Assembly (NCBI GenBank): GCA_021229015.1
Contig: CM037777.1
Coordinates: forward strand, 23,973,567-24,037,566
Origin: Solen grandis
Lineage: Eukaryota; Mollusca; Bivalvia; Adapedonta; Solenidae
DNA length: 64,000 bases
Direction of reading: 5' to 3'
This document shows, one piece after another, positions 23,608 to 38,600 of the stretch. Each line of letters opens with the position of its first letter. Positions within the stretch are counted from its first letter, which is position 1. The position numbers and the translations under genes are program-made. The notes beneath the pieces are model-generated. The model did not search any database. It saw only the letters and a program-made list of their open reading frames with translations, and was not told the origin of the DNA.

Positions 23608-26600
23608 GTAAGTACTCCATACACGTTTGTCATCAGGCATCTAAGTATTGAACACTGTCATCTGGCCCTTGTTTTATGGTGCTAGGAAGACTTGTTAAAT
23701 AATTATAAAAAAGAAAAAAAAAAGAAGAGGTAAATGACTGTGAACTTTACTTCGCTCATATTCAACAACCATATTGAGCGCTTATCAATAATCTTATTCT
23801 TAAATAAGGTAGAAATGCATTCTACCATACCTGTTTTCATTTGACAAAAAATATATCGGTAATAACTAACAATATTTGTTAAGAAATTATGTATTTTGGT
23901 AATTTTATTAGAGAGAAACAACAACGATTGAATGTGCCCCTATGTATTTAAGTATTGCTTAACCCTTTCCCTCATATAGACTCATTTAACCCTTTCCCTC
24001 ATATAGACTCATTTAACCCTTTTCCTCATATGTTTCTCATTTAACCCTTTCCCTCATATAGACTCATTTAACCCTTTCCCTCATATAGACTCATTTAACT
24101 CTTTCCCTCATATAGACTCATTTAACCCTTTCCCTCATATAGACTCATTTAACCCTTTCCCTCATACAGACTGCTTTAACCCTTTCCCTCATATAGACTC
24201 ACTTAACCCTTTCCCTCATATAGACTCACTTAACCCTTTCCCTCATATAGACTGGCTTAACCCTTTCCCTCATATAGACTCATTTAACCCTTTCCCTTAT
24301 AGATTCATTTAACCCTTTCCCTCATATAGACTCATTTAAAGTTATGTAATCTTGGAAATTGAGAGCTCTCCTTGTGTATACCTCAGTCTTTATTGAGAGC
24401 TGGCTTGAAATCTGATGTTGTGCAAGATGAAATTTAGGATTTCCAGGGAATGTCTTAGACTCCCCTGCTATGCTTTGAACTTTGGTAGATTTGTATGCCA
24501 ACTGTTTTTATAACTTTCACCATATAAAGAAAATTATGTCCAGACTCTCAATGAAGAAGTACCAGCAGCTAGCCAAAATGTCTGCTTTTATAAGTTTATC
24601 AAGATTTTTGGCCGCTGAAAATTTGTATTATTCACAGCGAATCTGATTTTTATTGCAATCAGATCAACTTGCAAGATGACCTGCAGTTTTCAGATTCTGG
24701 CCCAGTCATTGAAATATTGAGAATACTGTGATAATCATATGTTGCCATGCAGTTTCCTTATACAGTTTATATGATATGTCTTGGAGTGTAACAATACAGT
24801 GATAACATGAAGTGATGTATAGCATCAATAAGTTGATTGTCAGCTGATGTTCAAATCCAGCACCGGAAACGTATCTCAAGTTGTTTACTTCAGTTGCACA
24901 TCTTTGGCCTTTGTCATTTGATGCCAGAAAATCAATAGAACTCCTGAAAATCGCTTGCAGATGTATTACGTATCATATTGAAAAGGAATGTTTTAAATAC
25001 TTCTAGTCAGAATAGTTTATCAGGCTATAGATGGACAGATATTTGATTGATGTAAGAAGAGAAGAAAGATTCTTGTTCAGAGATATCGCTTAATGTGCCG
25101 ACTTCGATTGCTATGGGACCGGAAACATGAAGTAAAAGACTGTGTGGAAATGGCATCAGTATATTGTTTATCAAAGGACATTATTGCATTTACATTTATA
25201 CAAAGTTCAAAAAAGTGGAAAAAAATCCATTAAAGCTTATCTTTTATGTAACATACTCTGCTTTTGAATAATGTATGATTGGTCTCCATGGCATTGAATG
25301 AGCTATCTAAGATATCAGGTCTCAAAATATATTACTCTGCAGATGCTGCATGTCAGTTCTCGGTCAGGTCCTGTTAATATTGAGCCTTAATGTGTAGCAC
25401 TTTTTCTTACAGAAAATAATTGTAATTTGAGATAATATAATCTCAAAATGTTTTGCAACTGAAATAGTAATGTGTTCAAGGTGAATTATTGTGATCGTTA
25501 TGGCATTAAATCACCAGGTAAAATCAAGTGACTTAAATTGTTTTACTTAGTCTGATAGGATTCAGGTGAGCTTTTAAGGACCACTGTGACCCTCTTGTTT
25601 AATTAAAGGTTAATTAAATTGATGACTAAGCCAAATTTGTGTTAAGATGTAAATGTAAATTCAGGCAGTTGTTTTTCCTTATTGCAGCAATGTAAGGGCA
25701 AGTATCAGCGGGCCATCCTGTATGTGTCAGGGGATGCATTGAGAGTTGTGGATGAAATCAGTAAGGTGAGTTTAGAGTCCAGTCTTCACTCTTACAGTTT
25801 TCCATTTATGATTGCCTGACACTTCAGCACCAAACTACCTGTAACTGTATTAACCATCTAGCAGTCATCTCAGTGAATGGTCCAGATCATTAAGACACAT
25901 TGCTTTGATATCTTGTATATCACGGTGTATAACCATATCAGCGGGCTCTCTGCGGAAATCGCTATATCGACAGGCTCTCTGCGTTTAAACCGGTCCTTCT
26001 CTGCCATTAACACTAGCAAATGTTGGACGGAAGGGAAAGAAACATACCATTGGTCACTTTTCACAGGTGAGTTGTTCAATATTAAGTATTACACGGAATA
26101 TAAGAGTATCTTTGCTATGTATATGCTTGTAAACTTTTCAATAATCAGCGACTGTGACCTCAAACTCGGCCAAACAGTTTAAGTGAGGTAGCAACATGAA
26201 ACACAATCTCGGCACTTTCTACAGGTTTCAGCAAGTTATTGATTGCTTTGATTATGTCTATAATTTGACCATCGAATGTATTCTTTTATGTATATTCTTC
26301 AAGGTCGATTTTAATGTAAATTTCTTGATTATTGAAAAGTTTACATGCATATACATAGCAAAGATACTCAAATATTCCGTGCAATACCTAATATTGAGCA
26401 ACTCATCTGTGAAAAGTGACCAATGGTCTGTTTCTTTCCCTTCCATCCAGCGTTTGCAAGTGTTTATGGCAGAGAATGACCGGTGCAAACTTAGAGAGCC
26501 TGCCGATATAGTTATGCACCGTGTATATGCAGGTTGTATTAGCTAAGCATGTAAATGATGCTTTTCATTCTACTGCAGTGTTTTTGAAACTGCCCTTTCA

Positions 26601-29600
26601 TACTTATTTAAATTTAAACTTATTCTAATAATAGGAGGTGGTGGGACTAGATGATGACATTCTTAAGTTGAAATAATTTTTCGGTCTAAACAAATTTTCT
26701 CATCTAGCATTGAGCAGTATAATACCTAACCAGCCTTTCAGTTTCTTGAAGGTTGATTTTGTCTTCTACTGCTTTTGTTTCATATCCTTGTTTGGTTTAG
26801 AAATACTGAGCTATAAACCTAGAGTGAACATTGGTCACTTAGGATAGCAGACCAGTCTGGAATTATGTTGAGGATTGCTGCTGACCAGATATTTTTGTGT
26901 CATTAAACTGACATTGTCGAGTGAGACTGTGACTATTTGATGGCCAAGGTCACAGTCTGATGTCGTCCGGTATGTCAATGTGTCCCCAGGGCAATCAAGG
27001 CACCACAAGCATGCCAGGACTGATGTCTAGCAGAGCTTAAAACACAAGTTATGGTGTAGATAATCTTAATTTTTATGGTATCTATGGAGACTTGTGATAT
27101 TTATGTAGTTATTTCCTCAGGGAACTTGTTTTATTGAGGAAGAACATATTACTGTTTGTCTCATTTTCAGGATTGTTAAATTGAATTGCTTCATGAAAAA
27201 TTAATAAGACTGAAATACTGTCCCTTGTCTACATTAAGGAATTAAATAAGTAGATAACCATTCATTGTTTGAATGTAATTGAGTGCATTTTGCACAAAGT
27301 TCTTATATTGGAATTTAATAAAAGTTTGTGTGTGATTAAATGTGAACAAGTTTCAAATGTCAAGGTCAGAAGATAATGAGGATGAGTCAAGGTCAATGGA
27401 TGCTTATGATCACTTGATAGAGAGTATTTTTAATACTGTTCTCCACAGAAAGAATTTATACACACACAACCCATTGGTCTAGATTCAAGGTCTAGGTCAC
27501 TGCAAAGGATGAAACCACTTTATGTACATTGTACACAACTTCAGTGGTTTGGTCTCCCCTGTGACATCTTGTTATGACAACCTTCCTTATAAAGTGACGT
27601 GGGGAGATTTAGAACTTGTGCACATGTCACAGCCTGTCTCATTGTATCCCAGTCCTGCTTTGCAAAGAGTTCAGTTACATCTTACATTGTTATATGGCAG
27701 AGACTTCCAGTGAGAGGTCTAGTTATAGAATAACTGTTATCTGAATGAATTTATGTGTCCAATATATGAGAGTCTCTACAAGTGTTATTTTAAAGAACCA
27801 TCCCTAACCAATCTCATTAAAATCATATAGAGGGTTGTCTCAGATTGACCATTGTTGAAGCCACTCAAATCAGCAGCTACAGAATCGTTCGGTATATAAG
27901 GGGGAATTAACTGCATCAATCTCACAATAGGGTAGAAAGATGTTTAAGCAGCCGGGTAGCTCATTCAGTAGAGCATTGTCATCCTGTGACAAATATTTTA
28001 CCGAAGCCAGTTAAAAACACGCTATTTAATTGTTTTAAAATTGAGCACTAGTTTATGCATATAAATTACTTAAAAGGTCAATCTGATGTGACCCCTAATA
28101 TGATGTTGTCAGATCCTAATCATGGCGTGGATAGTAGAGAAGCGCAAATTAGGATATGATTTTAATGAGATTGCTTCCGTAATATATTGCTACTTTTGTG
28201 TATCTTGTGTGAACAAAAGGAAGTCAGATGGGACTGCAAGTAATGAACTGCATTGTATAGGTTTAATTGTGACTTTTTATCTCACATTTCACTTTTTTTA
28301 GCAATTCATTACAGATACCAGAATTGTTGTAGCAGTGGCAAAGCTAGGCATAACCTTAATTTGTTGTAGACCGTCTCCAAGTGATTGATCATAAAATATT
28401 GCCCATGGGAAGTAAACCAGCAAACAATAATCTTCAATTAATTTGTCTGTGTGTGTGAGTTTTTAGCTTACCTGAGCAAATTTTGTGATACTTGAATGTC
28501 CATTGTCTGCTGTGAATCTAAAATTTTTATGTTTACACTCTAGCATCTTCATTTATTGAGCAATCATCTTCAAACTTAATGACAATGTTTATGACCATAA
28601 TCTCATTACACAAATATGAAGCCTTTTTTTTTCATATAGTCTTAAGTAACTCAAAATATTGTCATTAAACTTAACATTCATTTCTTGTGAATGTTTCAGA
28701 GCATGATTGTGGACCAAACAATTGAGAAGGTATCCTTCTGTGCACCAGACCGGAACCACGAGAAGGGTTTTGCCTATATCTGTCGAGATGGAACAACACG
28801 CCGTTGGATGTGTCATGGCTTCCTGGCAGTGAAGGAATCTGTAATTATCTCCCATTTTTACATCCCACCTAGAGTTACTCCCCCTCCTGTCCTTGTAGGG
28901 TATCTTAGTGGTACTGCAACAAAAGCCATTTCTGCGCAGGATTAAACCAGATCATCCTTCTGGTAATGTGCAGCTCTAACATGCTGCTGTCAGTCATACG
29001 TCTGGTTTGCCTACTATAATCAAGGGCTGACTGTGAAGGAGGGTATAATAGTAATAGGAAGAAATAATTTTATTGTCAACCCTCAAACTTTTAATGTGAT
29101 GAATGTTTGAGCCTCTTGAAGTTTGATCTGGTTTTGATAAGATTCACCGGGAAATTTATATTTACACTGGTAGAAATGTGGACATTGGCAATCTCTGATC
29201 AGTGGGGCTGTAAGCAGTCAGTATCGTTTTAGTTAGTAAGGGGCCATTACTCTTGTTGTACGTCACATTCAACGTGAACCAATGTGTTCTAAGTTTTGTG
29301 TCATATTTTCAGTGTTGCCTTGTTGACTCAAATCTCTGTGTCTGATAATAAAGTACACTTTGCAGATGAATAAAGGTATCTTTGTAATGGGTACACATAT
29401 TCAATGTCCCATATCGGGACTTGGATTGTTATACACTGCATTATGAAAGCAGTTTTAAAAGCTGCTACTTCCTTAAGGAAAGCAGACAAAATGGATCATT
29501 GATTTTCACTGTCATTCATGTAAAGGCATTTCCTTAGGTGTGATGAATATGTATTAGGTAGTATAACACTGGTGAAGGATCATTACTTAGGTATATATAG

Positions 29601-32600
29601 TGACCTTCAGTGTGTTATGTGATCAGCCTGCAAACAACATGAAGGCTGATCAGGTTTTGTATGGTTTGTTAATGATACTACCTAAGATATGAGAAGGTAA
29701 CACTGTGTAACATTCCACCTGCTCTGGGCTTTCTGTGATATGTGACAGTTGATCTGAGTGGTTATGGGTTAGAGATTAACCCTTTCCCTCATAGAGGACA
29801 CCATGAAAAGACCTATGCGAACAGCATAAAACCAGATCAGCCTGCGAGTAACTCGCAGGCTGATCAGGTTTTATGCTGTTCGCTGCTCCTCAGTGGTCTG
29901 GAAATGAGGATTTTGTAATTAAATTTGGTAAGGTTTAACTGTGGTTTTCTGCAGATCAGGCTTTATGTGGTACCTATTGAGTGCGTCAGAATGAGTCTAT
30001 ATGAGGGAAAGGGTTAACCTTTAACCTCATGAATATTCATGTTCAGGTTTATACCTTGATTAATACTAATTCACTAGGACTTGAAATGGTACATGGGATT
30101 TTTCTTTACTTTTCTGACTGTGTAGAGCTACAATATTGTATAAGAAAACAGAGGAGACCCTGGAGCTGTATGTTCTGGGTTTTCTCTGTCTGCCAATCAT
30201 CAACATGTATCTATATGGGTAAAAGGTTAACCTCTAGACATCATAACCAAGCATCTGTCACAAGTGCAGTTTTATCATTGTGGTTTTGTCGGATCGGAAA
30301 GGTTTGATTGGCTATTAATAGGACACAAATATGTGGTCCTAATCAAGATGAAGATTGTTACTCAAATAAGAACTCCATTTATCGTTTATCCCTGAATAAT
30401 TGCCTTCCTGCCCATGTATCATAGTTAAATCTACATCTATAGATTGAAGTTAGTCCGTAGTGTGAAGGATATCCTCCTATTTTAGCATATGCATGATCAA
30501 TTAATTAACTTTTTATTTTGTTTTTGATTTTCTGTTTTCATTTAGTATCTAATTTAAAAGAAAGCATGTACTGGTAGTTGTAAAAATGTGTCGCTTTTAC
30601 CTTTAATTCCATGTACAGGAAAATTGTGACAATCTAAGGATTGATGTGAGGAAATGCCAGGTAGATTGTAGGGCTTGGAATACCAAGTAATTTTCCCTCA
30701 GTTTCTGCACAATCACTTGGTCTTGGAATGTAACCCTTTACCTCATTTAGTCTCATTTTGACACATTGGTAAACAGCAGACCCAGATCAAACTGCTCCTG
30801 ATCAGGGTCTTCTAGGAGCTGTCTGACCAGGGTCTTCTAGGAGCTGTCTGACCAGGGTCTTCTCTGTTTGCTCATCAATATTGTAGCACAGGTTTTACAC
30901 AGTCTCACAGGAAAGAAAAATACAGTCTCATATACCATTTAAAGTTCAGTCAATCAGTAAATTAGAATATGAATATTCATGAGGTAAAAGGTTAACATTG
31001 AATACTGAATATGGCCCGATGCTTGGAAAATCACTCCTTGGACTGTCTCAGTTTTACTTTAATTGCAATCAAGTTCATCAGATTTGAATTACCTGTGTTA
31101 GTATGTGGATGTTAAGAAGGATGTGAATGTGATGTATTCATACCATTGTTGTGTTTGTTGTTTATGATGCATTTTGATTAATGTTGTAATGAAAACCTGA
31201 GCAAACCTTACTCATCTTCCATCTTGTAATATGTTAATTAAGCCTTATGAAAGCTAACCTTATAGTTTATGTCCATTTGAAAAATTTAAAAGGAACATTA
31301 TTATTATTATAACACTAATTTTTTTATTCATTACAATTTTGTAAATCAATGAGACAACATGATAGACTTTTTCCAGTTGTGTTATACTTGAAGGAATTTT
31401 TTCTTCAGTTTTGTTGTACTTGATCAAGTTGTAGATCACAAAATATTTGACTATCATCCCTCTAGTTTACTTAGTGAAGTAGGGGTATATAGAAATCACA
31501 CATACTTTTCTGTCCCATTGGTTCATGCTTTACAAAAAAAGTCATTGACAAGTTTAGTCCCTGCAGACAGTTACAGCAAACAATCAACCCTAAAAAAAAA
31601 AAAAAAAAAAAAAATAATAATTTTTTTTGGCTGTATTAGTTAGTTGCATGTAGTCAACATAGAATCTGCTGATCACAGATGAACTGCCTCCACTTTCTGT
31701 CAAGAATTAGACAACTTCAGGTATCCAGGTCAGTTATCAGGTTGAGATGTTGAATCAACCAGTAGTCCAGATTATCCAGGTATTGTTACTGATCTTCCTG
31801 TCTGTATGTCAGCCATCTCATTAGCTGCACTGTCTGGTGATGCAGAACCATCAACTGTAGCTTCATCTGCATCAGTACAATAAGGTCCAGTCTGGCCAGA
31901 CAGTGTGGTCAGTCCACACAGTAATGCCATACATGGAAACACATGGCAGCCACAGTCTGTCCCCAGGGACCAATAGTTGGTTTCTCGCCAGTATCACTTG
32001 TTTACTCCTTGTATGTTATTATTGCACAAGTGAGAGGCCCATGAAATTTTAATGACCATGCAGATAGTAAATGGAAGAAACAGAAGGTTTCTCACTATAA
32101 TGGTTACACTTGTTCTGCCTCAGTTCTGGTTTTACTGTACTAGATGTGTCTGCGCTTGTGCTATGTAGCAGAAATAATATTGAAAAGTAGCAACTTACTG
32201 TTACTGAAATGATGCATTGGTGAGGCGGAGGTGCTATGTTTCTGCATTATTAGGTAAGACTTAACACTTGGTAAGTAATTGTTTGTTTGTGTGAAAGTAA
32301 GTACCAAACAGCAATAAGAGAGGGGGGGGGGGGGGCTTACATTTAAATTCAGACCAGTCAGCAGTACTGGTCTTGATTTACTTAGTTCTCTTAATTCTAA
32401 TTAACAGATTGTTGGGAGACAGCATTTTCAGCTTAACAACTTAGTTCTTAGTTTGTCCCCCAAACCCTTTCTTGATTTCACAGCACTCAGATAATCTTTG
32501 ACGAGGTTAAAGCCCTTTAATTTTTGCACATCAAATAAACTATGACATTGGGATCCTTGTCTGACCTTCATCTCCAAAACTGCAGGTCCGATTTGAGAAG

Positions 32601-35600
32601 AAATATATTAGAAGAAATCTTTTGTCATAATTCTACACTTTTTTCCAGAGTAATAGCCTCTCAACCTGTGTACATATATGAGATTTTGATGATTTTATTA
32701 AAAAAAAAATTTAACGCAAACAATGAAAATCCTGGTAATTAAAATTAGGTATGTCATATGGCGGCTGGATGAGAAGGCGTCAAACATTTTGTTTCCGTGA
32801 AGAATAGAGATACTCCTATGATGAATCGAGTTGAAAGATACCTTATGGGAAGAGGAAAATTTGGATGGATTTTCAGATCAATAGGGTCAAGGTCAGGGTT
32901 ACTTTGCATGCCTGGGGCGACACTTGAAAACCTGGTTTTGCATCACTTTATGTGTCTCTTTATAGTGGATACATATTAGGCTGGCTTTGTTTCTGTTCTC
33001 AGATTGGACCCATATGGTCCATCTGGCTTTTCCCCTTGAATTTGCAAGACTTTGCAGTATCCTATTAAAGTGCTGAATTTTGAATGGTGCATAGGTAAAA
33101 GAATGGGTGAAATATGGAACCAGGTTATCTGAATACCAAGATTTGTTGACAGTCCCAGGGTACAGAAGACGATAAGCTGGAAGTGTCAAGGCCGTTGTCA
33201 TGACAACTAGGGTGGAGAAGCTTGCTGGATCAAGTTTCTACTTCTTGACAGGACTTGGATGCTCATCACTATGTTTGATTATGATACATTCTGCATTGCT
33301 GTCCTGTATTGTTCCTGTGTTTACTTTTTTGTGATTTTGTATATATATATTTTCTTGACTTGTACCTTGTCCATCAGAACTTGAGAAAATAATTTTAGTT
33401 TGGTGTAAATTAAACTAGAAATTATCCTATAGAAATGTTACTGAACACTTGATTGACTGATTGCTTGCCATAGAATTCTGTGAAACTGTCTTACATAAAA
33501 CTTTGAAAAATTACAAGAGACTAGTTCATACAGTTGGCATGTACTTACTCAGCTTTTCTCACTAGGACTGTTGGTAGTTAGGGATAGATTAACAACTAGT
33601 GATTGCCACTCTGGTCTTGTACAGATTGGAAACTTCTTATCAAGACTTCCAGAAGCTACTGATAAAGTCAAATTAGACAACCAGATTGTCCATAGTGCTT
33701 GATTAGTGGTTAACCCTTTCCCACATAGAGGACACCATGAAAAGACCTATGTGAACAGCATAAAACCAGATCAGCCTGCGAGTAAGTCGCAGGCTGATCA
33801 GGTTTTATGCTGTTCGCTGCTGCTCCTCAGTGGTCTGGAAATGAGGACTTTATAGTTAAATTTGGTAAGGTTTAACTGGTTTTCTGCAGATCAGGCTTTA
33901 TGTGATACCTATTGAGGGCATCAAAATGAGTCTATATGAGGGAAAGGGTTAACCTGTTGAACCCTTTACTTCATACAGACTTTATTTTGATGCATCGGCA
34001 TACAGTGCAGACCCAGATCAGACAGCTTGTCTGTTTGATTGTAACATATTAAGATCATTTTCCTCTCATATACCAGAATGTTTCTGCTCTGTAACCCTAG
34101 GATATTACATAGCAGAGTTATTATCATTACTTTTCACAATATAGCACACTGTCATTATTTCTAAGGCATTTAGCTTATATATTTATTAACTCGAAAATAG
34201 ATTTCAAAAATGTTATATGCGGTCAAAGCTAGAAGATTGTTTATATTTGTAGGGTAAGTTTGCATAATTCATGTGATGAGGTAGACAGTTATGTAACCAT
34301 TATCACGGCTCTATGTATGGTGACACAGATATGTGAAGATATTGGTTTTTGTGGAAGCAGAATTATTCTGACTCCACCTGCTCTTGTCCTGAGCACATGT
34401 TCTTACACGTGGAACTACAGTTTGTAACCTTATACCAGGCTTAATTGAGAGGTTTATGATACATGCTGACCACAGTTAATCCTGTCTGTCCTCTTTAACA
34501 ATCACCACTACATTGACAGATGCAAAAACCAGATCTCTGTAATTTGCTCACAGGAAAGATAAAAAAATCAAGCTGAATAAAACTATTAGGCATTTCTTTT
34601 TCCTCTTTTTGCATGACTGTGGTTTCTGATTTGAGATTCAGCGGTATCAGACAGAATCATTTTATTATATTAACAATAGACCAGACATAGGGTGTATTGG
34701 AATCGTACTCTGATTAAGTTCCTAAACTCTCAGTTACTGGAGGAAATATGGAGTGAAATTGGTGCAGAACTACCCAGACTGGGGGTGTGTCTGTGTTACA
34801 TCACTCTACAAACACAGCCTCCAGTCATTTTGGATAATTTTGTATGCAAATATATTAGGATGGATTTTTTCTTTTTGTATTATCTGACTTGCATTCCACC
34901 AGCAGTACTTAGTGCCAAGTAATTCTATGAAATTAATGTTAGGCAACTGTTCCTGTCCATTCCACTATTCTTGTTTTTGTAAAATATTGAAGTATATTAA
35001 TAAGTTGATATAATGACTAATAATATCCGTTTGGAAATTCATTATTCAGGTAATGTCTTACGGAGAGCAAGACTGATGAGTTAAGGTGAAACTAAGGTTG
35101 GAGGAATTTGCTCCAGTTTCAATACATCTTTATTTTCAGTTGACTTTATTTCAAATTCAGCAACATGCCAATGAATAGGACTATGCAAAGATCTCACCAT
35201 TCATTAATTCAGTATGATATCTCAAGTTCTGATGACAATTAATTTTGATTTTGTTGCTTTTTATATGTTGTAAGAATGCTTTTGTTTTATCCCCCCCAGA
35301 AATTTTGGAGGTCACAAAAGATCAAGGTAACAAGCCCTGAGTTTTGGACTATAGTCTTGGTTAATAACCGCATGCTATGAACAACTTGCTTTCTGTATCT
35401 AATAAACCTTGTAACAAATGGCTGTAAGAAAACACTTGCTGGTTTCGCAATGGGGTAAACTGCTGTTTGCATCCTTAGGTAAAGGTTAGAAATGAAGAAA
35501 AAACATCATTTTTATGGTACCAATATAATTTAAATAGTTCATGTTACTTTATATTGAATTATTGAATGATTTTTTTTAAAAAAAATTTCCGCCTTTTAAG

Positions 35601-38600
35601 TTTATCAAAATGTTTTGATTTTATCACATATTTTTTGATGATTATATAGGAATTTTGCATATTGAACAAGGTATTAACAGTCCCAAAATTTCAACTCCTC
35701 ATAATTGCTTTTGTCATTTCTGTTTTGAGCTTGTGGTTTAACTGTGTGTTGTAGTATACAGTGAGCTGCTTTCATTTCGTTAACTGGCTCACTCAGGTGA
35801 CCATCAACAATGTCTCTAATTGGAACCAAAAGAGATTGAGTAGGAAGGCATTCATCAACTCAGTACTTAATGTCTTGAAACAACTGTCTCTAGTTATGTT
35901 TTCTTCCTATAGCACTTACTGTACAGTATGTATTAGTTATTGTTTATAGTTCAAATTTTATGGAATTTATTGCAAGTGATGCAAAGAGTTGGCATGGCTG
36001 GATGCACAAATAGTTTTAGCTGACCTAGCGATGTAATCATCTACCACCGCAGTAAGCTCTTATGTCACCTAGGCACCATACACTCACTTATTTTTTCTAT
36101 ATTTAGGCCTGGTAGTTCATTTCATGCAACATACTTTTCACATTTTAAATGAAATACATGTACATGTCAATGATAAATTGTAGGACAAACTATAAGCATA
36201 ATGTACAGTGTGTGCTACCATATTAAGTACTGTATTTTAAACAGCAGTGAGGGTCTGCAGGTGTTTTCTGACAGCTGGATAACACAGATGTATACATGTA
36301 CTGGGTAACATCCACAGTTCTTGTGCAACCAGGACTGGGTCGTCTCCATACACCAACACCATACTCCTCATCGTTCATAGTTCACATGTACAAACTGTTT
36401 GTAGTTTTGTAACATGCATGCTATGGTGGAAGCATTCTATGATTATATGTACAAAATGTAATTGTATGTATTGTACACAATATAGATTTCATACAAAATG
36501 TACATTTCATTTCAACAGGGACCCAAGCATAACTTAAGGGATGGAGATAGGTTTTGTCCTGTCTGCTCTAAGCTGACATATTGTCTCATAATGTATCATG
36601 TTACTGTTTGTTACTTGCGACTTGATATTTATTTTCTGTAAGACCTGCCTGTGGGGAACATAAAATGATTCAGACTCTAAATGCCTTTTGCACATTACCA
36701 TGGTCAAGGTCGGCAGCAGAATATGTAGGCTAAAAAGTTAATTATTTTGATATATGACTCTTATAGCATTTTAATTGAGATAATTAATGAATTTCACTGA
36801 AGTCAACTTGAAGATATGTTGGGCATCACAAGATTATAATATATCAGTCCAAAGGTCAAGGTCACCATTCCATGACTGCCCGTACTACACCTTTCAGGGT
36901 TCATAGGTCATATGAGGTCACTCATTACAGTCATGTTTGCAGTTTTCTGACAGACTAGGTGGCATCCTTTATTAAACCTTCTGTCTCCATGGTCAATCCA
37001 CAAACTTAATTCAACATGCCCAGCTGAGTTGCCATGCAATAAAATGAGACACACTTTGTCATGTTTCATAAAAAGCACAGTTGAATCCAGGGTAGTGGTG
37101 GACACATGGCCTTGTGTGAATTAATTGACCTGAAATGGAGAGAATGAGAATCTTGTAAGGTTCACTTATTAAGTCTCAAGAGGTATTCTTGGTATTTGCA
37201 ATAAGCAATTATACATAAAAAAACAAGATTAATATAATCATTCCCATCTGGTGTATCCATTCTGATCATACAATTTGTGGAGATTTTTTTGTATTTTGAT
37301 TACAAGTAAAAACACAATGAGTGCTTTTATAGATTTGATGAGACAGATAATAATGGCAGAGTTCAGGTTACTGCTGGTTATTTCAGCAGTGTCTAATGAT
37401 GTAAGCCAAGTATATTAATTCTGTATTTAATATATGTACATGTATTTTGATGCCCTGGTAAACAGAGCAGACCCAGATCAAACAGCTTCTCCCACTGGAG
37501 CTGTCTGATTAAGGCCTCTTCTTGTTTGCTCATGCAATAGTGTAGCTCTCATTCTATACAGTATGCATGGAAAAGAAAAACAGTCCTATTGACTCATACA
37601 CCATTTTAACTTTAGTAAATTTGTAATCGTCATGTTTCAAATTTGTGCATGAGTATTCATGAGCCAAAATCAGGCCCAAATCAAAAATTCATAAGAATGA
37701 TAACAATAGAGTATCATTCTCAAATCCCTATTGAAACTTACGGGCAGTTTGAGTATGAAAATCATACTTAGGTACCATTTTTATTTTTGAGAACACAGGA
37801 GCTGGTGTCAGTTAAGTCTATGGATTCTCCCACATAGAGAGCCTGGCCTGAACTTGAGTCCTACCTGTATTCTAATCAAGGTAGATAGGTACAGTACCAT
37901 ATCCCACGTCCCTGGCTCAGAATCCAGGTTACAGCCCATTGATTATTTCTTGTATGCTTCTATCACATGTCCCTCTAATCCTCTTACTGCCAGATACTCT
38001 GCTGTTTGTCAGGTGAATCCACATACACCAGTTTTCCTCTAACTACTGTCATAGTCTTAAACAGTGGGTTTTGTAGTGAAACCGTCCATACCAGCTGACT
38101 CATCTGACTCCATTGAACCTAGCCATGCAGAGGAGTCATGGATTCAAATCTCTCTGCTAAAATCTCAAAAAGTTAATAGTCGTATCTTAAGCAGTATTTT
38201 ATGTTAGTAAATCATGTTATATCTTCTAACAAACACCATGGCTTATAGAATACATTGAAATATCCTATATAAAGTCTTGGATTCTATAAATATATGGTAA
38301 TATTAAGGTATGCATATTAGAGTAACAGCAAAAGAACATATACATAAGAAAATTGTAAATCAAAAACAGTAGATACTTGCCTACTGGAGTGTTACCCTAA
38401 AGCAAGACAGCAATGTATTATATATTTGCAATATTGATGTTTTCCTCGCTGTAAATGATAGGGAAATATGGTTCTAGATTTCTTATGATGATCGCTTAAT
38501 AGGTATACTGGTACTTTGGGACAGAGCAGGCACTAGATTACTGGGGAAGGGGGAGGATGACATACTTATTGATTTTATTTGTTTCTTTAATCCGGGCAGT

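Noticed and set aside
25877..26488. Two opposite-strand short genes with similar proteins
   Set aside because: The similarity comes from the two arms of one inverted repeat; the frames are short and differ in their ends.
27950..27995. Possible tRNA gene
   Set aside because: Only an A-box-like stretch is present; no B box or acceptor-stem pairing, so it is more likely a SINE remnant.
28841..28945. Read-through extension of the numb exon ([14 protein letters not shown])
   Set aside because: The Numb alignment breaks exactly at the GTAATT donor, and the next PTB segment is found at 50845.
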